From: Vreelandella alkaliphila
Lineage (GTDB): Bacteria; Pseudomonadota; Gammaproteobacteria; Pseudomonadales; Halomonadaceae
Assembly (NCBI RefSeq): GCF_016107625.1
Contig: NZ_JABASV010000003.1
Coordinates: forward strand, 124,001-188,000
Reading direction: 5' to 3'
Length of the DNA stretch: 64,000 bases
Notes under the pieces: model-generated
The model's database searches: none
Told to the model about the DNA's origin: nothing
The model's input: only the letters and a program-made list of their open reading frames with translations
Shown here: in pieces, positions 37,411-45,886 of the stretch
Layout: the number at the start of each line of letters is the position of its first letter
Numbering within the stretch: the first letter of the stretch is position 1
Made by a program: the position numbers and the translations under genes

Positions 37411-38286
37411 CTACATCAGAAATGCCAGCAGTATCGGTAAATACACCAGGGCAAGCAGCGTAGAGCAAAAAACGAGGCTGGCAACATACGCCGGTTCGCG
37501 CTGGGCACGCTGGGCGAACAAGTAGTTAAACACTGCCACAGGCATGCACATTTGTAGCACCAGAATGCTTTGCGCCAGTGGGGGAAGGCCAACCCAACCC
37601 GCAATTAGCCACGCTGCCCCAGCGGCAAGGGGAATACGTACTAGGCTAAAACCGATGCCGGAACGCAGGCTTTTTACCTGGATGCTGGCTAGGGAAACAC
37701 CGAGCGTGATCAACATAAGCGGTACGGTGAAACCAGACATTAAGTCGACCGTATTGGCTAGCCAAGGGGGCAGTGATGTGTCGGTTAACAGCAGCGCCAT
37801 TGAGATTAAAATGGCATAGACGGTGGGCGTTTTCAGCAGCGTTTTAGTCGGGCTTCCGTTGCTATTGAGAACGGCCCCTAAGGTGAACTGAAAGAGCGAG
37901 ACCGTCACCATCACCGTAATACCGTAGGCAAACCCTGCGCTGCCAAAGGCATACAGAACGACGGGTAGTCCCATATTGCCGGTGTTGGGATACATCATCG
38001 GGGCAAGTAATACGCGCCAACTGCGGCGCAACAGTTTGGCGACCACAAAGCTAGCCGCGCCCATGGTGAGTATCACGATGGCCGTGGCAAACATCATCTG
38101 CCCGAAGCTATTGGCATCAATATTAGCCCCAGATAGTGAGGCAAGCACCAGTGCGGGGGTACCGATGTTAAACACCAAACGAGTAATGAAATCGACGGGG
38201 TAGGGATGCCCTAAGCGTACCCATAAATATCCCAGCCCAGCACCGGCGAGTACCGGAGCCATCACGGCAAAAAGTTCGGCGAGCAT
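37411..38286 (-). CDS. AEC family (auxin efflux carrier-like) transporter
   Basis: 291-residue membrane protein with about ten hydrophobic segments in two halves. LVFNIGTPALVLASLSG (about residue 40), MMYPNTGNMGLPVVLYAFG (about 97) and FNYLFAQRAQREP (about 252) match the AEC family, whose bacterial members carry small organic acids. An AAGGA site six bases before ATG 38286 supports this start over the ATG at 38292. Divergence or co-transcription with the neighbouring LysR gene (same strand, upstream) is unresolved. Confidence 0.85.
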   Translation of the reverse strand: MLAELFAVMAPVLAGAGLGYLWVRLGHPYPVDFITRLVFNIGTPALVLASLSGANIDANSFGQMMFATAIVILTMGAASFVVAKLLRRSWRVLLAPMMYPNTGNMGLPVVLYAFGSAGFAYGITVMVTVSLFQFTLGAVLNSNGSPTKTLLKTPTVYAILISMALLLTDTSLPPWLANTVDLMSGFTVPLMLITLGVSLASIQVKSLRSGIGFSLVRIPLAAGAAWLIAGWVGLPPLAQSILVLQMCMPVAVFNYLFAQRAQREPAYVASLVFCSTLLALVYLPILLAFLM

Positions 38287-38355
38287 TACCATTCCTTGAC
38301 GATGATTAGCGACTCATTGTCGTTAATTAGGCCGCTAACTGGCAAGGTGAATTGG

Positions 38356-39279
38356 TTATTCAGCGTTAGTGGTGGAGTGATTGGATTGCCAAGCAGCCGG
38401 AACTTGCTCGCGTAAAAACTCGAGCAGTGCGTTAACCCGACGCGAATGGTGGCCGTAAGCGTACAACATGGTGATGGGCAGTGGGGCAGGTTCCCAGCCG
38501 GGCAAGCAACTGACTAAATCACCAGGATGATGCTGCTCGCGTTTTTCAACCACCCAGTGGGGCAGCAGCCCGATGCCTTGGCCATAAGCAATGGCATCAA
38601 TTTGAAGCACCGTTAGATCGACGCGCAGCCGCGAGCGGGGCGCATTAAACAGAAAGTCGTCGTGATGAGCATGGTGGAACAGCAGGCCGCTAGAGGCGCT
38701 ATCGAGTAAATCAATCCATGCGTGTGATTCTAGCTCGCTTGGGTGCTGAGGATAACCAGCGTTGGTAAGATAGCTGGGGTTGGCATAAAGGCCGCGAGTC
38801 AAGTGCCCTAAGCGCTCCTGGTTGAGACCGCATTCGTGGGTTGCCCCTAGCCAGATGTGCACACTGTTACTGTGCATTTTAGTGGGCGGAGATTCTCGCG
38901 TGTGGAGGGTCAATTCCACCTTGGGATAGCGGGTTAAAAACGCATCAACGACACCTGCCATCCAACCCCGTGCTAATGCCCCGTGAACTTCCAGTGTTAC
39001 TTTTCCGCTGATTTCCTCACGCAGTTCTGCCAACGCTTCTTGGCTATGTGCCGCCATCGCTAGCAGTTCTGTGCAGTAGTTATGAAATAGCAGACCCGCT
39101 TCCGTAGGAATCAGCCGATTGGCTTGCCGCCTGAGCAGCGGCTGACCCAATCTTGCTTCTAACTGGCTAATACGGCGGCTCAGTGTCGATTTAGCAAGTC
39201 CTAGCTTTTGTGCGCTGCGCGTTAGGCTACCGGTAGTCATCACATCGGCAAAGGCGGCGAGTTCATCAAAATCGTACAT
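38356..39279 (-). CDS. LysR family regulator
   Basis: 307-residue LysR regulator with N-terminal helix-turn-helix (MTTGSLTRSAQKLGLAKSTL, about 15-34) and a type-2 periplasmic-binding-like effector domain. The frame opens at 39405, but ATG 39279 (MYDFDELAAFAD) gives the standard LysR start. A Fur-box-like site lies 50 bases upstream, and the gene is divergent from a TonB receptor, so it may be part of the iron cluster or control the AEC gene downstream. Confidence 0.88.
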   Translation of the reverse strand: MYDFDELAAFADVMTTGSLTRSAQKLGLAKSTLSRRISQLEARLGQPLLRRQANRLIPTEAGLLFHNYCTELLAMAAHSQEALAELREEISGKVTLEVHGALARGWMAGVVDAFLTRYPKVELTLHTRESPPTKMHSNSVHIWLGATHECGLNQERLGHLTRGLYANPSYLTNAGYPQHPSELESHAWIDLLDSASSGLLFHHAHHDDFLFNAPRSRLRVDLTVLQIDAIAYGQGIGLLPHWVVEKREQHHPGDLVSCLPGWEPAPLPITMLYAYGHHSRRVNALLEFLREQVPAAWQSNHSTTNAE

Positions 39280-39328
39280 GGTCGGGCCATTAGGCAACAG
39301 TTGAAGCGCTATTGTGCCATTTAATGAT

Positions 39329-39347
39329 GTTAATGAAAATAATTGGC
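39329..39347. promoter_or_regulatory. Fur-box-like site upstream of the LysR gene
   Basis: GTTAATGAAAATAATTGGC matches 14 of 19 positions of the classical Fur consensus. It lies between the LysR gene and the divergent TonB receptor gene. Confidence 0.5.
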
Positions 39348-39405
39348 ATTTGTGTTCCGGATGACTGAACGTACTGTGCGACCTCTTTGTGTAAGAATTA
39401 TGCAA

Positions 39406-39432
39406 AAATACGAATGTTAATGATTCGTATTT
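39406..39432. promoter_or_regulatory. Perfect palindrome upstream of the first TonB receptor
   Basis: AAATACGAAT (39406-39415) and ATTCGTATTT (39423-39432) form a perfect ten-base inverted repeat around GTTAATG, 38 bases before the receptor start. Centred alignment gives 11 of 19 matches to the Fur consensus, so it may be a Fur site or a site for another dimeric regulator. Confidence 0.6.
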
Positions 39433-39469
39433 GATTGCAAGTGCTCTTTCACATTAAAGGAACCCTGCT

Positions 39470-41428
39470 ATGTCTTCTCGTTTGCGTCGCACGCTATTGG
39501 CCGGTGCCATCTCTTCATTGGCCAGTAGTGCCGTGTTGGCACAAGAAACACCTCGGCTAGATGATGTTGTGGTTACCGCATCGGGGTTTGAACAGCAAAT
39601 TTCCAGTGCGCCTGCTTCTATTAGTGTTATTTCTCGGGAAGAGCTTGAGCGTGGACACTATCAAAATGTCACCGATGCGCTGCGCGACGTGCCGGGTGTG
39701 ATTGTTACCGGTGGCGGCGCAGGTGACCGTGGCAATGATATTTCAATTCGTGGCATGCCCTCCCAGTACACCTTGATTTTGGTGGATGGACGTCCGCAAA
39801 ATTCTCGGGAATCACGCCCGAATGGTAGCGCTGGGTTCGAACAGGACTGGCTACCGCCACTCCAAGCGATTGAGCGCATTGAGGTGGTGCGTGGGCCAAT
39901 GTCGACACTTTACGGTTCAGACGCTATCGGTGGGGTAATCAACGTAATTACCCGCAAGGTGGCTGATGAATGGCACGGCAATGTGCAGCTCGACACGGTG
40001 CTACAAGAGAACAGCAATTCTGGAGACAGCCGCCAAGCGAATTTTTACCTAAGCGGGCCGTTAGTGGGTGACCGGTTAGGTCTGCAACTTTATGGGCGTG
40101 CCTCAGAGCGGGATGAAGATGATATTTTGAACGGCTACGAAGAGAAAAGCCTGCAAAGTCTAACCGCACGGCTGAACTTCGCGGCGAACGATAATCATGA
40201 CTTCACCGCCGAAGCCGGCGTTACCGAACAGGATCGCCACTCGCGGGTGGGGCGTTCTGGCGCTGCTGAGGGTTGCCGAGGTGGTTGCACCGACAGTATC
40301 GGCGAATACACCAACACTCACGTTGCTGTTACCCACAGTGGCCGCTTTGACTGGGGTACCAGCGAGACCTTTGTACAGCGTGAGCGTAGCGACAACAAAT
40401 CACGCGATATCGAAATTACCAACACCACCGCTAAAACCAGCGCGGTGATCCCACTAGGCATGCACTTAGTGACTGTTGGCGCGAGCTACGAAGAGGAGTC
40501 GCTGAGCGATACCACCACCAACCGAATATCTGACCGGACCGAAATCGAAAATAGCCAGCGGGCGCTGTTTGTAGAAGATGAGTGGATGCTGACTGACACC
40601 TGGGCGTTGACCGGTGGCTTACGCGTCGATGACGACGATAACTTCGGCAGCCACGTCAGCCCGCGCCTTTACAGCGTTTGGAATGTGACACCTGACTGGA
40701 CGCTTAAAGGGGGCGTTTCAACTGGTTATCGCTCGCCAAGTCTGCGTGAAATCACTCCCGATTGGGGGCAGGTCAGCCGCGGTGGCAATATTTACGGTAA
40801 TCCGGACCTTAAACCTGAAACGTCGCTTAACAAAGAGATTGCACTGCTCTACGCCAATGATGCAGGCCTGAGCGGCAGTTTGACGCTGTTCCACAACGAC
40901 TTTGACGATAAAATTACGCGTATTGCTTGCCCTGTTGATATCTGTACCGATGGCCCTAATGATTTTGGCAGTGATCCTACTTATCGCGTCAACGTGGATG
41001 AGGCGATTACGCAAGGGGTAGAAGCCAGCCTGGCAGCGCCGTTGACAGATGCAGTGTCGTTAACGGCTAGCTATACCTTCACTGACTCTGAGCAAAAAAG
41101 TGGCCAATATGCTGGTGAGCCTTTGACGCAGCTACCGCGCCATCAGGTCTCGGCTACACTTGACTGGCAGGTCAACTCGCGACTCAGCCAGTGGACAAAA
41201 GTGAGCTACCGTGGCGAGGAGAGCCAGCCCACTACCGGCCCCTCCAGCCGCTCGGTGGTGGCACCTTCCTACACCTTTGTTGATGCAGGAATGGGTTACA
41301 AGCTCAACGATAGCACCACGGTGAACGCAGGTATCTACAACCTATTTGATGAGCGCATTACTTACGAAGAGTACGGCTACGTGGACGATGGTCGCCGTGT
41401 TTGGTTGGGACTGAATGTCGCGTTCTAG
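39470..41428 (+). CDS. TonB-dependent outer-membrane receptor, catecholate/CirA-FepA type
   Basis: 652-residue outer-membrane receptor for ferric siderophores. Signal peptide ends near VLAQET. A TonB box-like DDVVVTAS (about residue 30), plug domain (ISVISREELERG to VRGPMSTLYGSDAIGGVINVIT, given here as its two ends) and a 22-strand barrel ending WLGLNVAF with terminal Phe follow. AAAGGAACC precedes ATG. It is about half identical by eye in the plug to the receptor at 45887. A terminator lies just after the stop. Confidence 0.92.
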   Translation: MSSRLRRTLLAGAISSLASSAVLAQETPRLDDVVVTASGFEQQISSAPASISVISREELERGHYQNVTDALRDVPGVIVTGGGAGDRGNDISIRGMPSQYTLILVDGRPQNSRESRPNGSAGFEQDWLPPLQAIERIEVVRGPMSTLYGSDAIGGVINVITRKVADEWHGNVQLDTVLQENSNSGDSRQANFYLSGPLVGDRLGLQLYGRASERDEDDILNGYEEKSLQSLTARLNFAANDNHDFTAEAGVTEQDRHSRVGRSGAAEGCRGGCTDSIGEYTNTHVAVTHSGRFDWGTSETFVQRERSDNKSRDIEITNTTAKTSAVIPLGMHLVTVGASYEEESLSDTTTNRISDRTEIENSQRALFVEDEWMLTDTWALTGGLRVDDDDNFGSHVSPRLYSVWNVTPDWTLKGGVSTGYRSPSLREITPDWGQVSRGGNIYGNPDLKPETSLNKEIALLYANDAGLSGSLTLFHNDFDDKITRIACPVDICTDGPNDFGSDPTYRVNVDEAITQGVEASLAAPLTDAVSLTASYTFTDSEQKSGQYAGEPLTQLPRHQVSATLDWQVNSRLSQWTKVSYRGEESQPTTGPSSRSVVAPSYTFVDAGMGYKLNDSTTVNAGIYNLFDERITYEEYGYVDDGRRVWLGLNVAF

Positions 41429-41460
41429 TGCCTGTTAGTACCTGTTTGCTATTAAACGTT

Positions 41461-41490
41461 GCGGCCACCTTATTAGGTGGCCGTGTTTTT
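41461..41490 (+). terminator. Terminator after the first TonB receptor gene
   Basis: CGGCCACC (41462-41469) pairs with GGTGGCCG (41476-41483); TGTTTTT follows. It sits between convergent genes. Confidence 0.85.
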
Positions 41491-41523
41491 GAGTGAACCA
41501 CGTATTTATTTACGGATATTTAT

Positions 41524-44500
41524 TCACGGATGTTGGGCTTGGGCAGGCTGCGTATTGCGTTTGCTAAGCTGCAGTACGCTTATCATCAATGCTGGCAGGA
41601 ACGTCACCGTCACGATGGAAGCTCCCAGCAAGCCAAATAAAACAATCGCCCCGACACCACGGTAAAGTTCGGTGCCTTCACCGGGTAAAAATACCAGCGG
41701 CGAAAGCCCGCACAGGGTTGTCAGCGTGGTAATCGCAATTGGACGCAGGCGGGTTTGTACCGCCTGAGATACGGCTTCCTGAATGGATAGCTGCTTATCG
41801 TGTAATCGCCGCCGAGCCTGGTCGACCACCAGGATGGGGTTGTTAACCACGGTTCCCATTAATATCAAAAAGCCCAGCATCGTAATCATATCGAAGGGCT
41901 GACTTAGTGGAGCGATGCCAATAAGTGGCAGTAGGCTGCCCACTGCATTCATGGCTGCCAGACCCATAATGCCACCCACCACGCCCAAAGGAATGGAGGT
42001 AAGGATCAGCAGCGGGTAGCCCCAGTGAGAGAAAATTGCTACCAGTAGCAAATAGACAATCACAATGGCAATCAAGAAGTTGCTCATTAGCGCGTCTCGC
42101 GTGGCATTTAACTGATCACTAGCCCCAGAAATCGAAATATCCACCGCCGATGGTAGTCCCCCCTCACGGCGTAGACGCTCCAACATTCTCTCGGCCTGCT
42201 CAACCCCTGCTTCCAGGGCAATGCTGGGTGGTGGGATGACATTGAGGGTCACCGTGCGGCTACTATCGACCCGGCGAATAACGCTGGTGTCCATAGTTTC
42301 ATCAATGCTGGCGACGGCAGAGAGCGGCAGTGTCGCGCCGCTGGGGGTATGCAGCAGAAGGTTGGGTAGCTGGTCCAGAGGTAGCGACAGCTGGGGGCCA
42401 TAAAGATAAATATCGATCTTCTCGTCATCGAGAAAGAAGTCATCCACATAGGCACCTTCGGTGAGTGCGGCGACTGAAAAGCCGACATCTTCTGCCGCTA
42501 AGCCAAGTGCTGACGCCTGCGCCCAATCTGGGCGAATTTGAATCAGCGGCTGATCCAACGACAGCGAAGAGGGTTGGCTCTGAATGCGCGGATTGCCAAA
42601 CTCATTGCGGGCTTCTCGGTAGAGGTTATTGGCGGCTTCATAAACGGTCGCCAAATCCGGGCCGGCGATATCCAGGTTGATACTCCGCGTGCCGCCATCG
42701 TTACTGGAAATGATCGAGCCTTTCGAGGCAAATGCGCGCATTCCTGGAAAGCGCTCGTAGTAGCTGGTAAGTGCGTCCATTAACGCTTCGATATCACCAG
42801 GGTCAGCTGCTTCCGCGACGATAAACAGCCGCGTAGGGGCAACCCGCATGTTCATATAAGCCAGCGGCGGCACCTCGGTGTCGCCCGCTAAAAAAGCCGC
42901 TGGGTCAGCGTCTACATGGGGTAAAAAGTAATCCTCTACTTGCGCGGCGATTCCCGCCATCTCCTGCAGGCTATAGCCAGGCGGTGGGCTCATCACTGCA
43001 AAGGTTTTAGGTTCCTCGCCTTCGGGCAAGTACTCGGCAGGCGGAGTGAGTACAACGATAGTCCAGCCGCTGATCACTACTGTAGTGACTAGAATCACTC
43101 CGCGCCGAAAAGGAGTGGCGATCAAGCGATCAAGCCGCTCCCCAGCCCACGAAGGGCGTGAGGCCGCGGGGCTATCCTCATGCTCGTTGCGCATCGAAAA
43201 ATTAAAGCGCGAACAGAGTGACGGCACTAGGGTAACTGCCACCAGCATTGAGGCAAAAATAGCGGCGGAAACGGCAATGGCCACGTCAGAGTACAGTTGC
43301 CCAGCTTCCTCTTCTATAAACAGAATAGGCAGGAAAACCAAGATGGTGGTGGTCGTCGATGCCAGCGTCGCGGGCCATACTTCCTGCACGCCGCGTAGCG
43401 CCGATTCAATGCGGTCGAGTCCTAAACGACGGTATCGCTCAATATTTTCCAACACCACAATGCTGTTATCGACGCTCATGCCAATGGCAAAGGCAATGCC
43501 TGCCATGGAAATTACGTTAATCGTGCGTCCCGTGAGCATCAGCCCTAAAAAAGCCGCAATGGTGCAGAAGGGGATGCCAATAACGCCAATAAAGGTGGCG
43601 CGAGCGGAGCGCAAAAACAGGTACATCACCAACGTTGCGAAGGCCGCCCCGAGTAGCAGGTTGCTCCATACGTTACTGACCGAGGCCTCCACGTAGCGCA
43701 CATCATCGGCAGTCAGCACCATTTCCATACCCGCTGGGCGCAGAATGCTGTCGTTAATCGCCGCTATTTCTTCTTCAATGGCGTATTTGATATCGATGAC
43801 GTTGGCACCGCTTTCCCGCCGAAGGTCCATACCTATGCCCGGTTTGCCGTTATAAAACGATAGCTGGCTTAAGCGAGATTGCCCCTGGCGGACCTCGGCA
43901 ACGTCGGCGAGCCGCACGATGCTATCACCCTGACGAGCGACAACCAGCTGCGCCAGTGCCTCAGCGTCATCAAAGCGGCCCAGCGTGCGTATCAAATAGC
44001 GGCGTTTACCGGCTTCTAATTCACCACCGGAGATATCCCGGTTACGCTGGGTGATAGCGTCGCGTAACTCGGTAAGTGAAACCCCGCGCTGAGCCAGCGC
44101 GCCAGGGTCGACCAAAATTTGTAGCTGCCGCTGAGCGCCGCCATTGACGCCGACTTCCGATACCCCTTTAACGCCTTCCATGCGAGGTCGCACACGATCG
44201 TCGATAAAGTCGCTCATCAGTTGGATATCTAGCGCCTTAGGGTTGCCGGGTAGCGTACCCACGTGAAAGCGCAAAAACGCGTCTGTCGAAAAAGCGGCAG
44301 AAACAATCCGTGGCTGATCCACATTGGTGGGATATGACGATACTTGGCTGAGCGCGTTATTGACTTGAATCAGCGCTGCCGTCATATCCACGCTAAACGG
44401 GAATTCAAGCTCAATTTCAGCGCTGCCGCTTTCGGCCATCGCCGTCATGCGGGTAAGGTTCGGCACATTGCGCAAATACTGCTCCTGCTCAATGAGGATC

Positions 44501-44679
44501 TCTTTTTCGATATCCTGGGGTGTCGCTCCCGCCCAGCGCGTTTCGACCGTTATTGTGCGGGCTTCAATGTCAGGAATCATCTGAACGGGGATGCGCAGCG
44601 TGGCGGCAATGCCCAGCAGCAGGAAGATTAGCGCGATAACAGTGACCAGCGTTTGCTGGCGCAGTAGGGCTGCAAACAT
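41524..44679 (-). CDS. RND family efflux permease
   Basis: 1051-residue inner-membrane pump of the hydrophobe/amphiphile RND family: 12 membrane segments and two large periplasmic loops. It starts MFAALLRQQTLVTVIALIF; the TM4 proton-relay segment reads FAIGMSVDNSIVVLENIERY, so the first Asp of the AcrB Asp-Asp pair is kept and the second is Asn. The start overlaps the adaptor stop by one base. No outer-membrane TolC-like gene is adjacent. Position between two TonB receptors raises the possibility of a siderophore or metal role, which sequence alone does not prove. Confidence 0.93.
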   Translation of the reverse strand: MFAALLRQQTLVTVIALIFLLLGIAATLRIPVQMIPDIEARTITVETRWAGATPQDIEKEILIEQEQYLRNVPNLTRMTAMAESGSAEIELEFPFSVDMTAALIQVNNALSQVSSYPTNVDQPRIVSAAFSTDAFLRFHVGTLPGNPKALDIQLMSDFIDDRVRPRMEGVKGVSEVGVNGGAQRQLQILVDPGALAQRGVSLTELRDAITQRNRDISGGELEAGKRRYLIRTLGRFDDAEALAQLVVARQGDSIVRLADVAEVRQGQSRLSQLSFYNGKPGIGMDLRRESGANVIDIKYAIEEEIAAINDSILRPAGMEMVLTADDVRYVEASVSNVWSNLLLGAAFATLVMYLFLRSARATFIGVIGIPFCTIAAFLGLMLTGRTINVISMAGIAFAIGMSVDNSIVVLENIERYRRLGLDRIESALRGVQEVWPATLASTTTTILVFLPILFIEEEAGQLYSDVAIAVSAAIFASMLVAVTLVPSLCSRFNFSMRNEHEDSPAASRPSWAGERLDRLIATPFRRGVILVTTVVISGWTIVVLTPPAEYLPEGEEPKTFAVMSPPPGYSLQEMAGIAAQVEDYFLPHVDADPAAFLAGDTEVPPLAYMNMRVAPTRLFIVAEAADPGDIEALMDALTSYYERFPGMRAFASKGSIISSNDGGTRSINLDIAGPDLATVYEAANNLYREARNEFGNPRIQSQPSSLSLDQPLIQIRPDWAQASALGLAAEDVGFSVAALTEGAYVDDFFLDDEKIDIYLYGPQLSLPLDQLPNLLLHTPSGATLPLSAVASIDETMDTSVIRRVDSSRTVTLNVIPPPSIALEAGVEQAERMLERLRREGGLPSAVDISISGASDQLNATRDALMSNFLIAIVIVYLLLVAIFSHWGYPLLILTSIPLGVVGGIMGLAAMNAVGSLLPLIGIAPLSQPFDMITMLGFLILMGTVVNNPILVVDQARRRLHDKQLSIQEAVSQAVQTRLRPIAITTLTTLCGLSPLVFLPGEGTELYRGVGAIVLFGLLGASIVTVTFLPALMISVLQLSKRNTQPAQAQHP

Positions 44680-45764
44680 TACTCGCTCCCCGCTGCGATA
44701 TCCTCAACACTGACACCTTCGACCAGCGATTCATTACCCCGAATGACCACCTGCTCATCACCAGAGAGGCCCTCGACAATTTCCACACGGTCGGCAAAGT
44801 TAATACCCAACTGCACGCGTTGCTCAGTAACCTGATACGTGTTGTTTTCGTTAGGGGTGGCCACCCACACGGTGACTCGCCCGTCTGGGTAGCGGCTTAA
44901 CGCATCGCGGGGAACCGTCAGCCCATCGCTGCCGGTCGACGCCCGCAGCACGGCATCCACTGCATTACCTGGGTATAGTGAAGCTGAATCGGGAACATGG
45001 GCGCGTAATAGAAATGTGCGAGCACTGGGGTCACTGATCGGCACCATGGTGGCGATAGTGGTCTCGTAGGTTTGTTGGCCCACGCGCAGGCTGATCAACG
45101 CTTCGTCTTGAACGGCGGCATAAAAGGCTTCGGGCACCTGAAAATCAGCGCGCAGCTCATCAAGGTTAACGAGGCGCGCAACGCTATCTCCTGGCGTGAC
45201 CCACTCACCGAGATTGACGCTGCGAGCGCTGACGACACCATCAAAAGGGGCGTTAATTGCATGGCGAGCCAGTAGGGCGTTTAAACGTGCTTGCTCCGCC
45301 GTTAAACGCGAGCGTGCGGCGCGGGCCACGTTAACGGCACTACGACGAGCGCTCGCTTCAGTCGCTGCGATGTTACGCCCCACGCCCACCGATTCCGCTT
45401 CTCGCAGTAGTCGTTCTGCTTCCGCTAGTGTGGCCTGGGCCTCCTGTTCTGCAGCAACCGCCGCTGCTACGTCAAAACGAGCCAGATCGTCATCCAGCGC
45501 GATTAGCGTGTCTCCCTTGGCGACGTGGTCGCCAGGATTAACCGCTACCTGAGTAATAAGCCCTGCTACTGATGCTGAGAGGAGGGCATCTTCCAGGGAA
45601 TTTACGGTGCCGACCAGGTTTGTTTCGGTATAAATTGGCTCGCGGTTTACGGGCGCCAGCTCAACCCTGGGGGCTGATTGCGCGAAGGAAGCGCTAGAGA
45701 GCATTAGGCCGCAGAGCAACAGTAGAACCAAGGCAAGATAGCGGACGAGCGGGTGCGCGGTCAT
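44679..45764 (-). CDS. RND periplasmic adaptor (membrane fusion protein)
   Basis: 361-residue adaptor with a signal segment (VRYLALVLLLLCGLMLSSASFAQ is one hydrophobic stretch, residues ~7-29), a lipoyl/barrel-sandwich region (NPGDHVAKGDTLIALDDDL), an alpha-hairpin rich in Ala, Glu and Arg (about 90-155), the returning half (INAPFDGVVSARSVNLGEWV) and beta-barrel domains. The frame is open to 45851, but a terminator at 45812-45838 falls inside that extension, so ATG 45764 is the likely start. One-base overlap couples it to the RND gene. Confidence 0.9.
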   Translation of the reverse strand: MTAHPLVRYLALVLLLLCGLMLSSASFAQSAPRVELAPVNREPIYTETNLVGTVNSLEDALLSASVAGLITQVAVNPGDHVAKGDTLIALDDDLARFDVAAAVAAEQEAQATLAEAERLLREAESVGVGRNIAATEASARRSAVNVARAARSRLTAEQARLNALLARHAINAPFDGVVSARSVNLGEWVTPGDSVARLVNLDELRADFQVPEAFYAAVQDEALISLRVGQQTYETTIATMVPISDPSARTFLLRAHVPDSASLYPGNAVDAVLRASTGSDGLTVPRDALSRYPDGRVTVWVATPNENNTYQVTEQRVQLGINFADRVEIVEGLSGDEQVVIRGNESLVEGVSVEDIAAGSE

Positions 45765-45811
45765 GACAGACAGTTCCCTAATAAACATCGAATTCGCTGT
45801 TAAGCGGGCGT

Positions 45812-45838
45812 AAAAAAGCCCTGGCGCATGGCCAGGGC
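45812..45838 (-). terminator. Terminator between the second TonB receptor and the RND adaptor
   Basis: Minus strand: GCCCTGGC (45838-45831) and GCCAGGGC (45825-45818) with a five-base loop, then six T residues. It ends only 47 bases before the adaptor start. Confidence 0.85.
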
Positions 45839-45886
45839 AGTAAGTCAGCATTGAAACAGTAAATAGAACCTTTTAGCTAGTAGCGT

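Noticed and set aside
43046..43696. 216-codon plus-strand frame inside the RND gene
   Set aside because: Antisense to conserved RND membrane segments; composition is that of a shadow frame.
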